Origin: Diphasiastrum complanatum
Lineage: Eukaryota > Streptophyta > Lycopodiopsida > Lycopodiales > Lycopodiaceae
DNA: 64,000 bases
Reading direction: 5' to 3'
Assembly: GCA_029204225.1 (NCBI GenBank)
Contig: CM055102.1
Span: 23,095,390-23,159,389 of the forward strand
Part shown: positions 44,017 to 56,330 of the stretch, piece after piece
Layout: each line of letters begins with the position of its first letter
Numbering within the stretch: the first letter of the stretch is position 1
Program-made: the position numbers and the translations under genes
Notes under the pieces: generated by a model
Told to the model about the DNA's origin: nothing
Database searches by the model: none
The model's input: only the letters and a program-made list of their open reading frames with translations

Positions 44017-47000
44017 TCACCAATAGTCATTACAAGAACATGTCCCATCCTTCGAGACATGATGAAACCGTTTCCCATCTCTCACAATAATGTCTCTTCC
44101 TGTCACCTTACAGATGAATTTTGTTGCCACGTGACAATCAGGACACACCCTGAGATTCTTGATGATCCGCAAAGGTGTTCCCGGAGGTGTGGTTATAAGC
44201 CCATAACAAATTGCCAGCCTCTCACTATGAGTGTTAAGCAACCATTCTTTTTCCTTTTCGCTTGCCACATTATGTAGTACCTGTGAAGTGTCAGGTACAT
44301 AACCTGCCTTCTTAATTGCTGCTGTCAATCTTTCCAACTCAGCATATATTTCCTTTGACCTGGGGTGTGACCTATCTCGAACCATAAATTCATGCATCTT
44401 CCCATGAACCTCAATAGCGCTAATACCTGGCTGCTTTTTTATACCCTTCTCTGCCATCACTCTTCTCACCCTGGCTTTTGCTTCCCACCTGCCAGATGAA
44501 GCATATATATTAGAAAGCATGACATATGGTGCGGAAGTTTGTGGATCTAACTGAAGAAGTTTCTCTGCTGCTCGTTTCCCTCTATCTACGTCCCCATGTA
44601 CTCTGCAGGCTCCAAGCAAGGCCATCCACATTGCTTTATCATCTTTGTATGGCGTCTTGGCAATAAAGTCTTCAGCCTCATCCAAGCGTCCTTTCTGGCC
44701 TAGAAGATTGACCATCGAACCATACTGCTGAACACTCTGTTGTATGCCTTTGTCAACAATCTTGGAATTGAAATAATCACAAGCTTCTTCCAATGGGCCC
44801 ACATTACTGATTGCGTTAAGAACATTTGCTAAAGAAGCGTTATTAGGCTTTATGCCTTGCTGCTGCATCTGCGCAAATAGTTGAAGAGCAAATTTGCCGC
44901 TTCCCTCCTGAGCATAAGCTGAAATCAATGTACTCCATGTGACAGCATCCCGATTCAGCATTTTATCAAAAACTTCTTTTGCTTCTTGCAAACTTCCACA
45001 TTTAACAAACATGTTCACCATAACGTTGCCAGCTTCAACATCCAAGTCAACTTCGTAGTCATCAAGGCGGGTGCTGATCATTTTGGCATCTGAAAGGACT
45101 TTCAATTTAGCACATACATTGAAGATACCCAACAAATTGGTTCTATTTGGCCTTCCACCTTCCAGCTGCATTTGCTTAAAGAGCAAAAGAGCATCTTTGT
45201 CAAGATTATTCTGGATATATAACTTTACCATGGTATTCCATGCACTTGAATCTCGGTGTGAAATTTTCTCAAACATTTGGCGAGCATCTGCTACAGTCCC
45301 ACATCTACCATACATATCCACAAGAGCAGTCCCCACGACAACATCTGTTTCTAAACCCTTCTCAATCGCACAAGCCTGTATAAACTTACCATCTTCTAAG
45401 GATGTGGCTGTGGTACAGGCACTCAGAAGGTTGACAAAGGTGAACCTATCTGGTTCCAAATCTTCTTGCTGCATCGTCTTGAAGAGTTCAAGGGCCACCT
45501 TCTGATTCCCCTCCCGAGCATAAGTAGCAATTATTGCATTCCAAGCAGCAACATCTCGTTGAGAAAGTTTGTCAAATGTTTGGCGAGCCTCCTCACGGCT
45601 ACCACAATTGTCATACATACTGATGAGAGAAGTGCCCACTACAACATCTAGCTCTAAGCCTTCTTCACGAATTAAATTATGGATATTTCTACCCTCCACA
45701 AGCTCTTCTGGGCTGCTACAAGCACCCAGAATGCTCACAAAGGTCGTTTTGTCATATTGCATACCTTCTTCTGGCATCTGGTAAAAAAGTTTACGAGCCA
45801 TTGAGGAATCCCCAATCTGAACACATGCTGCAATCATGGCATTCCATGTTGCAGTACTCCGTTCAGGCATTCTGTTGAAAATTTCAAGAGCACACTGAAG
45901 ATCTCCGCATCGCCCATACATAGAAATGAGAGCATTCCCTACAGCAAGATCTGACTCATATTCATTTTGGATGATGTGCACATGAATAATCTTTGCTTTT
46001 GCCAATTGAGACGGATTGACAAATGCACCAAGCAGATTCAAGAATATGTGCTTGGTTGGTTTTATCCCTTCTTTCTGCATAGAGTCATAAAGTTGAGCAA
46101 CCTTATTGCCATCTCCATTATTGGCATACGCGGCAATCATGGCATTCCATGAAGCCACATCTTTCTCTGGCACTCTGTCAAAAATTTGTCGTGCTTCATC
46201 CAAATTCGAGAACTTTCCATACATGTAGATAAGTGCAGAACTTACAAGAACATCACGTTCCCACTCAGTGCCAAAAAGCGATGAATGAAGCTGCTTGCCC
46301 TCTGCTAATAATGCACAATTCGCACATGCATTGAACAAGTGTACGTAGGTATGCTTGTTACCCTTAAAGCCTTCACGCTGCATTCTGGCAAACATTTCAA
46401 GAGCTCTCAGACCATTGGATTGATGAGCAAAAGCGCCAAGCAAAACATTCCAAGACGACAAATCCTTCTTAGGCATTCTTTCAAATAGCACTTGAGCCTC
46501 ATCAACAAGGTCACACTTTATATACATATGCATGAGAGTATTGACTACATCTATGTCCAAAGATAAACCCCTTTCAACAATTAGGGCATGAATTAACTTG
46601 CCCTCTGCAAGTGAAGCAGGGCCAGACAAAGCTCTAAGGATGCTTAACACAGTGGACTTGTTTGCTACTAGACCTTCTTGCTGCATTTGGTTAAATAATT
46701 CCAGAGCTTTTTTCTCTTGACCGTTCTCTCCGTATGCTGCTATTAATGCATTCCAAGCTTCAACTTCTTTTTTGACTAGTTTTTCAAAGATTTCTTGGGC
46801 AGTATCCAAGCTTTTGCACCTCCCATACATGCGAATAAGAGCACTTGTGACTAGCAAGTCTGAATCAAATCCGTTTTCAACTATCAAAGAATGAATAAGT
46901 TTGCCTTCTGCTAAAGATGCCGGGCTCGTACACGCCCTAAGAACAGTAATTAGTGTTTCCTTGCTCGGAGGAACACCCTCCCACTGCATTTGGCTAAATG

Positions 47001-47589
47001 CTTGAAGTGCAGCTTTCTCCCTACCATTTTCGACTAGAGCTGTAATCATTTCAGTCCATGTCTCAACATTCCTGTCTGCTATCTTTTCCAAAATCTTCCG
47101 TGCATTCTCCAGACTTCCATACTTTCCATACATGTGGATAAGAGCAGTCCCAACATGAACATCAGATTCCAACTCAGTATATGCAATACTTCGATGGATT
47201 CGTATGCCCTCTTCGAGGGTTTCAGAAGTCTGAGAGCATGCCCAAATACGGCTAAGCAGTGTTGGTATATCCACATTCGACACATCTGGCCTCTGAAAGG
47301 GCACTATTGGTGGCCGCCTGCGCTGATGAGAATATGCCCCATTCACGGGGATTGAAGAACGCGCTTCCTTTTGAACAACTGTGCCAAAACTTCTGCTACT
47401 AGGTGATACTCTGTAATACATGCTCACAACAAGGTTGGTGTGGACACTGTGTTGTTTGTGGGCCTCCCATTTGCCTGATCTGATGCCACAGGTTTGGGTG
47501 GGGGGCCTCCCTTTTGGCAACACTCTCAAACCGCAGAACTCCGGCAGTAGCCGTGCGCAGTGGGTTTGGTAGCCCATGACCAGCACCAT
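44017..47589 (-). CDS. PLS-class pentatricopeptide repeat protein with DYW domain
   Basis: One intronless frame of 1190 codons. Residues 1 to about 100 are Arg/Ser-rich with few acids, fitting an organelle transit peptide. A long run of P-L-S pentatricopeptide triplets with about 100-residue spacing follows, each with the pattern W-N-A-(M/L)-I, (E/A)-G-K-x-I-H and ALI-x-MYG(K/R)-C. After the last repeats come the E1/E2 region and PG box (GYVPDTS), then a complete DYW deaminase domain: HSE at 1121-1123, CPDC at 1149-1152, HH near 1176, CSC at 1184-1186 and the terminal DYW at 1188-1190. All zinc and catalytic residues of the family are present. DYW proteins of this class bind one or few organellar transcripts through the repeats and deaminate a cytidine to uridine. 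The number of repeats is at the long end for the class. No frame lesion is seen, so I take it as functional. Target and organelle are unknown. Confidence 0.95.
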   Translation of the reverse strand: MVLVMGYQTHCARLLPEFCGLRVLPKGRPPTQTCGIRSGKWEAHKQHSVHTNLVVSMYYRVSPSSRSFGTVVQKEARSSIPVNGAYSHQRRRPPIVPFQRPDVSNVDIPTLLSRIWACSQTSETLEEGIRIHRSIAYTELESDVHVGTALIHMYGKYGSLENARKILEKIADRNVETWTEMITALVENGREKAALQAFSQMQWEGVPPSKETLITVLRACTSPASLAEGKLIHSLIVENGFDSDLLVTSALIRMYGRCKSLDTAQEIFEKLVKKEVEAWNALIAAYGENGQEKKALELFNQMQQEGLVANKSTVLSILRALSGPASLAEGKLIHALIVERGLSLDIDVVNTLMHMYIKCDLVDEAQVLFERMPKKDLSSWNVLLGAFAHQSNGLRALEMFARMQREGFKGNKHTYVHLFNACANCALLAEGKQLHSSLFGTEWERDVLVSSALIYMYGKFSNLDEARQIFDRVPEKDVASWNAMIAAYANNGDGNKVAQLYDSMQKEGIKPTKHIFLNLLGAFVNPSQLAKAKIIHVHIIQNEYESDLAVGNALISMYGRCGDLQCALEIFNRMPERSTATWNAMIAACVQIGDSSMARKLFYQMPEEGMQYDKTTFVSILGACSSPEELVEGRNIHNLIREEGLELDVVVGTSLISMYDNCGSREEARQTFDKLSQRDVAAWNAIIATYAREGNQKVALELFKTMQQEDLEPDRFTFVNLLSACTTATSLEDGKFIQACAIEKGLETDVVVGTALVDMYGRCGTVADARQMFEKISHRDSSAWNTMVKLYIQNNLDKDALLLFKQMQLEGGRPNRTNLLGIFNVCAKLKVLSDAKMISTRLDDYEVDLDVEAGNVMVNMFVKCGSLQEAKEVFDKMLNRDAVTWSTLISAYAQEGSGKFALQLFAQMQQQGIKPNNASLANVLNAISNVGPLEEACDYFNSKIVDKGIQQSVQQYGSMVNLLGQKGRLDEAEDFIAKTPYKDDKAMWMALLGACRVHGDVDRGKRAAEKLLQLDPQTSAPYVMLSNIYASSGRWEAKARVRRVMAEKGIKKQPGISAIEVHGKMHEFMVRDRSHPRSKEIYAELERLTAAIKKAGYVPDTSQVLHNVASEKEKEWLLNTHSERLAICYGLITTPPGTPLRIIKNLRVCPDCHVATKFICKVTGRDIIVRDGKRFHHVSKDGTCSCNDYW

Positions 47590-48696
47590 GGATGGAAACC
47601 GCTACGCCTAGCCTTAGCTACTAGCAGAAACAACAACAAAATGCCGTAATCACTTGCAACCAGCTAAAGCTTCTGGTGCTTGCTTGGACTTACACGATCT
47701 TTGTATATGCCTCTTGACTCGCCTCCAACCCAAGCAAAGCGAATGTGGGCATTAGGAGTGCTCCAGACCCTAAACCCTAATACAAAGATACACCAGATTC
47801 TGGTCGTTGAGAATCAATAAATGTAATGGAACCCTAGTCCTAAAGCTCTAGCCCAAAATATAGTCTGCTAGTAAAAAAAACAAGCAAAAACACACCAAAA
47901 TCCTAACTAAACATCACCGTTACTACACCTCCAGCAATCTTGCAGACATCAAACACACCATTCTCAAAACACGCAACAGAGCAATATTAGCTGCACAGAA
48001 ATCTTCAGTGACAGGTTTAAACCCTAAGACGTGAAATTGAGCTCACAAATCCGATGCAATAACTCGCACTTTTCGAATCTCAGCTAAATGCAATGAACGT
48101 GAAAATGTAAACCTTCTGTTTTTTGTGACTATATTCCAGCTACAGGCACTGCGATCTTTTGGGCTTGACAGGTTTTCAACGGCGGACTTCAAAGCGCACA
48201 ACAGGCTTACACAATGAAATTCTTTAACGACATTGAAATGCGTTACAAAAACACGATCATAGCCCCAAATCTGCAGCTTTTCAGGCGAATGCAATCACAG
48301 AAACCTAAAAGATCAACTTAAAACAAACTGAGATGCGATTTGGTGTAGCGACAATGGAAAGAGTACAGGGACCTTGCTCCAGAGCACTCTATGGGCTGAT
48401 TTTAGATGAAATCTCCAAATGCCACTGCATCTTCGGCCACTAAGCTTCTGCGATCAGCCTCCTTCACAAAACCAGAAAAGAAGTACAGAAGCTAAACTAG
48501 ATGATCTCTATTCCCCGCATTCCAGACCTTTCTCTCTCTCGAAGATTCTAGAGTTTTCTTCCTTGTTATTGACCGGCTCCTGCCGGTCACCTAGGATTTA
48601 GGGCAAACGTGGCCTTAATTAAAAGGAGCAACGCGTTTTGTTCATTGTGGGCGTCTGAAGTGATAAGGATACGATTCGCTTGGCTCTTGAGTCCTA
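47590..48696 (-). promoter_or_regulatory. Presumed promoter and 5' untranslated region of the PPR gene
   Basis: On - upstream of the ATG there is no frame or transposon signature for about 1.1 kb, in contrast to the rest of the window, which suggests it is kept for gene expression. A small hairpin GACCGG...CCGGTC lies at about 48573-48590. No TATA box could be placed with confidence. Confidence 0.35.
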
Positions 48697-48900
48697 CATG
48701 TAACCTCATATATTTTAGTGAGAGAGTGTCCCATGCCTACTCCCCCTATGTCACGCACCCTATTTTTCCTATGTCACTCTCTTTCTCTTTCTATGTCCAT
48801 GTAACCTCATATATTCTAGTGAGAGAGTGTCCCCATGCCTACTCCCCTGTGTCATGCACCCTATTTCCCTTGTGTCACTCTCTTTCTCTTTCTATGTCAC
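48697..48900 (+). repeat. Tandem duplication, period about 101 bp
   Basis: Unit 1 48697-48797, unit 2 48798-48900. Both start CATGTAACCTCATATATT, continue with AGTGAGAGAGTGTCCC and end CACTCTCTTTCTCTTTCTATGTC. About 92 percent identical. Confidence 0.9.
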
Positions 48901-48947
48901 GCTCCCCACATGTTCAAAAAATGCTTCAAAAATGTTTCCCTCCCCCG

Positions 48948-48951
<4 letters not shown>

Positions 48952-49004
<53 letters not shown>
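48952..49004. repeat. (CT)n microsatellite
   Basis: About 25 CT units. Further CT/CACA-rich words continue to about 49230 (CACCCGTCTCTCTCTC repeated twice). Confidence 0.95.
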
Positions 49005-49010
<6 letters not shown>

Positions 49011-49517
49011 GTCATCCTTCTCTCTTGCGCGTTCTTGGCATCCTTCTTGGATTTGTCTCTGGTGTGTTCTTGAATTTGTGTGTCGCACGTTATTGACATC
49101 GTTCTTGGATTTGTGTGGGCAATTCATTCACAACCAGTCGCGCTCCTCCATGGCACCCGTCTCTCTCTCACACACACTGCACCCTCCATCGCACCCGTCT
49201 CTCTCTCTCTCACACACTGCGCCCTCCATCGCTGGCTATCACGTATCCTTCTTGGCATCGTTCATCAGCGTAGTTCAGGAGGAAAGATGATCCCATAACT
49301 ATCAGTGCTTCTCCTCCTGCAGCTACAGTTAATGATTCTTCGCCAAATCTGCAGCTCACGTCTTGCAAAGGAAATCAGAATTCAATCTCACCGACGCAGG
49401 GATCCAGGTTTGTCAAAGCTTTTCATTTGTAACCAATCACCAACCGACAAGCCATCTTTTGCTCATATGGCAGCTATTGATGATCAGAAAGGTAAGACAA
49501 CTGCTAAGTTATCTTAT

Positions 49518-50079
49518 TGTAAGGATCGCCTAGTGAAGATCCGACTAGATCTTGTTGCATACAACCAAAAGGACACTAACTAACAGGAAATGGCTAGTCA
49601 ATACTCTAACCACTTCACCCTCATGCCATGGTGAATGAATGCAAGCGCGAAGGGGCTTCTAGCTTCAAGGATCAGAAAATCCAATAGGTAGATGGGCGAG
49701 TTTCCACTAGTATATATTCTCTCCCATGAGGAGAGAATATTTCTCTTAGGATCCCATGCAACCTGGATTAGCAATTGACCTCTTATTCTTGCATTATAGC
49801 AGTCTGCAAGTGCTCCAATTATAGGTCTGGGCCCTCATATGATTATTAATTACTTTATTGGCCAAGCCCGGAATGACGAGGCATAACTAATAACCACATA
49901 CACTTGAGTGACCGGTTGTCCATGTCAGGAATTATTCTGAATCCCTCATATTGGACATGAACGTAACATTCTTCCCCCCTTAAACCAGTTTTGTCCTCAA
50001 ATCGAGTAACTAGAGAAGTCCCAATTTGTATGCTCTTAACTGTTTCCCATGAATCAATATCCTCAATCTGACCAACCAA
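49518..50079 (-). mobile_element. Ty3/gypsy 3' end: pol tail, polypurine tract, LTR
   Basis: On -, a pol tail (EDIDSWETVKSIQIGTSLVT, 50079-49985) runs into the polypurine tract AAGGGGGGAAGAA (about 49969-49981), followed by TGTTACG, a typical gypsy LTR start, at 49968. The LTR would end at 49518 (TGTAAG on +; 451 bp). A TATA-like ATATATAC is at about 49707. The rest of the element is missing: copia sequence follows at 50082. Confidence 0.65.
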
Positions 50080-50081
50080 CT

Positions 50082-51321
50082 ATGAAAATGTCAAAATCAT
50101 GCTTGATCTAGGCCAAATCTATGGACATATCATGATTACACGTGTGTGGAGTCTGTTCCCACGTGTGAATTAAATGCATTTATCATTTAGATCAATCATA
50201 TAAGTTGTACATATTATTTTATTTAAGATCTAGTGGCTAAAATGGCCAAAATCTAGTTTTATAGCTATATGCCACATGGCACCTTTTTATTGGTAGAATG
50301 TGCTACAACTTTGAGTTTAGGATTGATCTCCCATGTGTAGAGGTTTGTTCACATTTGTGGAAAAATCAGTAGAAGTCGAGTTTAGAAAACTAGCTAATAT
50401 TGAGGTAGCGAGTTTGAATGGATAGCTAGAACCAATATATTTGTACCAAATCTTGATGTGGGCTGCAGGTGTACTTTCCACACGTGTGGGGCTGTATAAA
50501 ACCTATTTTGGACAGTAAAATTTAGTTTGGTGCATTTAATGCTTCATACACCCAAAACTAGTCAATCTAGTGCATTTTTCAAGCTTTCACTTGTATTGTT
50601 TCTATTCCATTGATTTGTTTTTGGTTTAGATCAATCATATACCTGATTTTGAAGCTTGATTACAGTATATTAAAGCTGATTCTCTAATGTTTTGAGTGTG
50701 CATTGAAGTTGAGAGAGAAAGATTGCCAATAATCATAGATTAAGGAGTGATTTTGCAAGATTGAGACTATAATATATAAATCCATCATTCAAGATTTGTT
50801 CAAGAGTGATAGGGTCGGGTCTACAAGCTTATTGATTGCTAGAAGACACTATAGGTTCAGATCTCTAAGTGAAACCATTTAAGTTTCAAATGCTTTTTCA
50901 CTAAAAATGGCATCAATGAGTGGTTCCTTGCTTGAAGCCAATGAAAGGCTCACATCCACTAATTATGCTATTTGGAAAGTTGGAGTCTTTGTTAGTACTT
51001 CATGATCTTTATGACATTGCCCTTGATGTGGAAGAAGAACATCAAGGTGGTCAAGATTTAGTAAAGTACAAGAAGAGATCTAGATTGGCATTACATTACT
51101 TAAAGATGAATGTAAGTAATGACCTATTGAAAGAAATCTCATATTGTAACTCATCTATGAGGCATGGGATTCACTAAAATATATTTATAAATCCAAAAAT
51201 ACTTCAAGAATACTCATGCTAAGAAATCACATACTTCAAAGCATGAAAGGAAGTAATGAAAGTGCCCAAGATTATGTTCTTAGGATCAAATCTTTGAATT
51301 GAGAGTTGTTTTCTATAGGTG
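50082..51321 (+). pseudogene. copia alpha-type 5' fragment: LTR/leader and gag N-terminus
   Basis: Gag starts at ATG 50907 (MASMSGSLLEANERLTST) and matches alpha2/alpha3 gag: SLLVLHDLYD, KYKKRSRLALHYLKMNVSN and SNDLLKE, with frameshifts near 50983 and 51158. It ends at 51321 in the SIGEKI block. Upstream DNA (about 50082-50860) has the ACACGTGTG palindromes of alpha LTRs at about 50140, 50157 and 50488 and a degenerate primer-binding site GGTTCAGATC near 50848. It is the only alpha copy on +. Confidence 0.75.
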
Positions 51322-51842
51322 CGTAGTATACCTATGGGTTTTTCGTGTTCACCAACAAGGTGTGATTGGTATTTATCCTTCTTTGAGTCACAATTTATAA
51401 AGAGACTTGTCAGACTAGGCCTTACCTCTTTAATGAATGACATGACATATGTTTCATCAATAATCCTAATATTGAGCTTTTCATGGATAAAACACAAACA
51501 AGAACCCCAAAAAACCCTTACTGGATCTACCCTTTAGACTTTTTGGAAATAGAAAGAAAAACTTCAGATGGTAACATTACCAGCTTTCTAAATATATCCA
51601 TGGCCTTTGATCAAAATTGTAGTCTAACACACCTTTCAAAGTTTGACAAAAGAAGGGAATTACCTTTTTCTTTTTTGCAATATATGCACCTGGCTTCAAA
51701 TAGACCAATCTATAAAGAATGGATTTATGAGGGATACACTATGTCTTAATACTTGTTTCCAAGTTTTGTTTCCTAATATGACGATACAATTATTGATCAT
51801 GAAATCATTATGTTGATAGAGTGAATTTATATCAAGAGTGTC
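51322..51842 (+). pseudogene. Penelope-like RT, C-terminal half (+ strand)
   Basis: On + immediately after the gag break: IPMGFSCSPTRCDWYLSFFE matches the RT box G-x-PMG-x-x-x-(A/S)P...E. LMNDMTYVSS lies where the FIDD catalytic box is expected, with the first Asp replaced. Then comes a TSDGNITSFLNISMAF / LSKFDKRRELPFSFL block, corresponding to the T.FLDL and YDKRDDF blocks of Penelope-like RTs. Frames shift between 51480 and 51540. This and the - strand feature 51845-54274 look like two halves of one protein in opposite orientation. Family assignment is from memory of motif order, not a search. Confidence 0.55.
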
Positions 51843-51844
51843 TC

Positions 51845-54274
51845 ATTCGTGTGATTGCTTTTTATCCCATGACCATTTGAAAACTTTGTGAATGTGATTC
51901 CATCTATAATAAAGTATATCACATTTGAAATGTTTGAAGATGTATTTAATTGCCTTTTTCATGACAGTCTTTAGTCCTTCTGGACCATCCGAAGGTATAT
52001 TCTTGTCACATTTTGAAATATCTGCAACCCAAAAATTGGTAATCAGGGGTGGTAGATCTAGATAGAAATCCATAGATGACGCACATTGCCAATGTAAAAT
52101 TGTATCTGCTCTTAGGATACTCCTGTATGTATTTGTCGTAAGGCCTGCACCCTCCATTAGGAACGGTGACAGCATACCCATAGCTCTTGTGAGAAATTTA
52201 CCAAGTATAGTGAAGCAGCAATCACGAACATTGGTAATCCATCTAAATGAACCTTTGTGGGCTTTATAGGTGCAGAGAAGATATGGTAGAGAATCATTAC
52301 CCAAGAAAAATTCTGGAAAAAAACTTAGTAGTAGTGTCCATTATATATGACAGGGAATCCTCAATAGAGTTAGATTGTTCATTGGGAAAAGGAGTAAAGT
52401 CTGGACTGTTAAGTCTTTGTATGGCCAACTTTCGTACAAAGTATTTAAACATGAAATAGGGGTTGTATTGTGCTTTATCGATACCATTTACGTAAAGAAA
52501 GGTGGTAAGTCATTGTAGTTCATCATTGACAATCCTATCTTATTAAGATTGGAAGTATTTCCATGAAGCCATTTACCCTTTCTGATGTAGCTCAAGGCAA
52601 TATCTTTGCAAAAACTAGCATACTTCAATTTTGTAGTTTTGTCCATAAGTGCGTACGAAGGTAAAAGTTTCATAAGCTTGAACCATCCATTATAAAGTTC
52701 GGAAGCGACTTCGTTCACATTAGCCTGTCGTAAAGTAATATGGTTTAAGCCTCTTTCTAAAGATTTTCATAAGGTGGAACTTTTGACAATACTATAATCT
52801 GTGCATATGACGTGACCAAATTTTTCTGAGATGAAATTTTTGAAACCTTTGAAAGTAAGACAATGACAAGAATGCAGATTTTCTATATCAAATTCGCAAA
52901 AAACATCATAAGGGAAATATCATTCACATTTAACACTTGGTAGATACGACCAGCCAAAGATAATATCATGAAAGAGTTTATCTACAATACCAAAAAGTCT
53001 GCGTAAAACGTGAGCGTAAAAGTGCTTCACATGGATAGTCTCAAAAACTCTATTACGGTAACATAAATGTAAAAAAAGTCTCCCTGTGTCGTTGCTAGTG
53101 GTGAGTTGGAGACGGCCAGTCACTGATATACTGATTTCCCATCTAATTGTCCCATCTTCGTCCTGCACATCGATTAGGATCTGTAAATTCAGTTTTTTGA
53201 TTGGTAGAACATCTTTGGTGCCACTGCTTTGTCCTTCCCTTCCTTTGAAATCTGAAAACCGCTTTTTCTTTCTTGTTCCTGATCTAGACATGATTGAGTT
53301 CGGATTGTTAAGATTGAAAGAGCCAGTTCTTTTGTTCAAGTTCTGGAAGTACTTATCTTGGAGGGTAGAAAAACTAGGAGATTTTAGAAGCTGCCATATT
53401 TCTCGAATGTTTTTGGCATATCCCAAAGGTGCGAGAAGTTTTGTCCTTGGCAAGTTCGATGGAAGCGTCAATCATGTATTGGTGGATAAAAAGAAAAGTA
53501 ATGGGTGATTTTACTACATCCCTGGCAGGTTTATGAAGACACATGAAGAATGCATTGAACTGATTTTGGAGGGAAGCACAAGGAAAATTTTTGGCTAGCT
53601 TATTCATCATGAACCATATAGCATGGTCAAACCAAATGATGGATGAGTTATTTTTGCATTTTTCACCACATCTACATTTGAAAAAAGGTCTTTTCTAGTT
53701 CTAGATTCTGGCTTAGTATAGGTTCATTCTATTGAAGCTGGTTTCAAAGTGTTCTTTAATTATGGCCTAGTTTTGCTCAGAGAGGCAGCATGATGGCTCA
53801 AATTTGTTCATACGAATGATGGTGTCGAAAGAAATAGGGGTCTCAAGTGAAGGATTTTTATGCAGGGTGGCCAACTTGCAAACTTTGTATTTCTTTTTTT
53901 GTCAAATGAGTCATCATGATCCAAAGATCAATAGGGATGGGTGCAAGAAAATTGACAGAAGGTAGACTCCAAAGTTTATAAGACGTGAGGGTGGATTTGT
54001 ACTCAATAATTCTACCAGGAACAAAGGGTACCTAACAACTTTTAGATTGGTAGTAGTCATAAGAGAAAAGGTGATCAATGTCACATATGTCTTGAGAAAA
54101 GTTCTCGAGCTGAGAGGCACTATCCTCATCAAGGTCATCAGTAAAAACTAGAGGATGTGGCGATAGTGGAGCACTAGATATCTTATGCATATTCATACTG
54201 TCTAAGACCGTTTTATTGGTAAGAGTGGCATTAGTAAAACCAAAAAAAGGTGTTTGATGTCCATCGTTGGACAT
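51845..54274 (-). pseudogene. Penelope-like retroelement, N-terminal region and first RT boxes (- strand)
   Basis: On - from ATG 54274: an acidic N-terminal frame of 80 codons, later a Cys cluster KCRCGEKCK (about 53665), LHKPARDVVKSPITFLFIHQY (about 53500), a basic region with SRSGTRKKKRF, and VASELYNGWFKLMKLLPSYA (about 52705). RT follows in an open stretch 52304-51843: LPYLLCTYKAHKGSFRWITN is box 1-2 of the LPYLYxTxKxHK type and FWVADISKCDKNIPSDGPEG is the box with the first catalytic Asp. Stops and shifts break the frame at least eight times. The PMG and catalytic boxes expected next are found on the opposite strand at 51322-51842. Confidence 0.55.
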
Positions 54275-54577
54275 GATACACCTTATCCCAATGATTCATC
54301 ACTTATAAATGGAAGCCTAAGCACCTGTCCATCGCTGGACACCTGCACTCATTTATGCTTAAGTTGAAGCCACGAAAAGGCAATTGATAATGCCCTTCCA
54401 TCACTGCCCATATATGATACAAAGTGAAGCACTTAGATGAAAATGCGAATAATCGCTACTACTAAAGCAAATCCATAGAGGGATGTGAAACATTGAAGTG
54501 TCATGATCGTGGCCAGTATGGCGCGCTACAATCATCTCCATTTCATACAAAACTCTCAAACTGTCCATTGCTGGATA
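54258..54577. repeat. Three copies of a small stem-loop motif
   Basis: TGTCCATCGTTGGACA (54258-54273), TGTCCATCGCTGGACA (54326-54341) and TGTCCATTGCTGGATA (54562-54577): 6-bp arms around a 4-base loop. They lie just upstream of the N-terminal frame of the Penelope-like element. A weaker version is near 54395. Confidence 0.7.
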
Positions 54578-55103
54578 GGTTTCCCTTTCCACAAAGAAAT
54601 TTGATAAACAACATCTATTGTTGAGTATGGTTAGCCATATCCAAGCATAAGCTTACAAAGGCAACATATCCAAAGCTACAAGCAGCAAGAGAGCAAGCAA
54701 CAATAGTAAAATGTTGGAAGAAGAAGTACTTACCGTATGAAAACTTTTGTCAGGTGACGAACTGGTAGGGCACATTAGCAGTAGCAGAGAAAGCAGCAAA
54801 CTCTTCGCAGTGTAGTGTGGAGTAATCGTCAAAATTGCATGCTTCATAATGTCATGCGTGTGGTTTTCCAGAAGGTACGAATAAGAGAGAGAAAATCAAT
54901 TTCACTCCAGAATTCAAAAAGCCTTGTAGTGTTTTTTCCTTTAAACCATGAAGTGGAAAATCTTTTTAAGTTTAAACAAAGGAAAACTATTTTATGTAAG
55001 TTTAGAAGGTTAATTAGACCTTGCAATTTTGAAGAAATGGTTTGTCAATTGTTGTCCATTTGTTCGATAGCATAGCAGGGTAGAGATAGACAAAGGAGCA
55101 TCC

Positions 55104-55105
<2 letters not shown>
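54578..55105. other. Non-coding DNA, nothing recognised
   Basis: No supported gene. Two short Leu-rich frames are the only open stretches and look incidental. Confidence 0.4.

Positions 55106-55170
<65 letters not shown>
55106..55170. repeat. (GA)n microsatellite
   Basis: About 32 units, separated by 46 bp of unique DNA from the next, longer run. Confidence 0.95.
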
Positions 55171-55174
<4 letters not shown>

Positions 55175-55213
55175 GCAGGATGCTATCGCTAAAGTGGCAG
55201 CTCATGTCACATC

Positions 55214-56330
<1,117 letters not shown>

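Noticed and set aside
48609-49298. Frames of 150 codons on + in the CT-rich cluster
   Set aside because: Driven by the CT tract and the 101-bp duplication; composition is low-complexity with no motif.
51219-51497. Frame of 92 codons on - over the gag/RT junction
   Set aside because: It is antisense to the better supported + strand gag end and RT boxes.
54100-54700. Search for a hammerhead ribozyme core near the Penelope-like element
   Set aside because: CTGATGA occurs near 54129 on - but no GAAA core or matching stems follow at the right spacing; it is coding sequence there.
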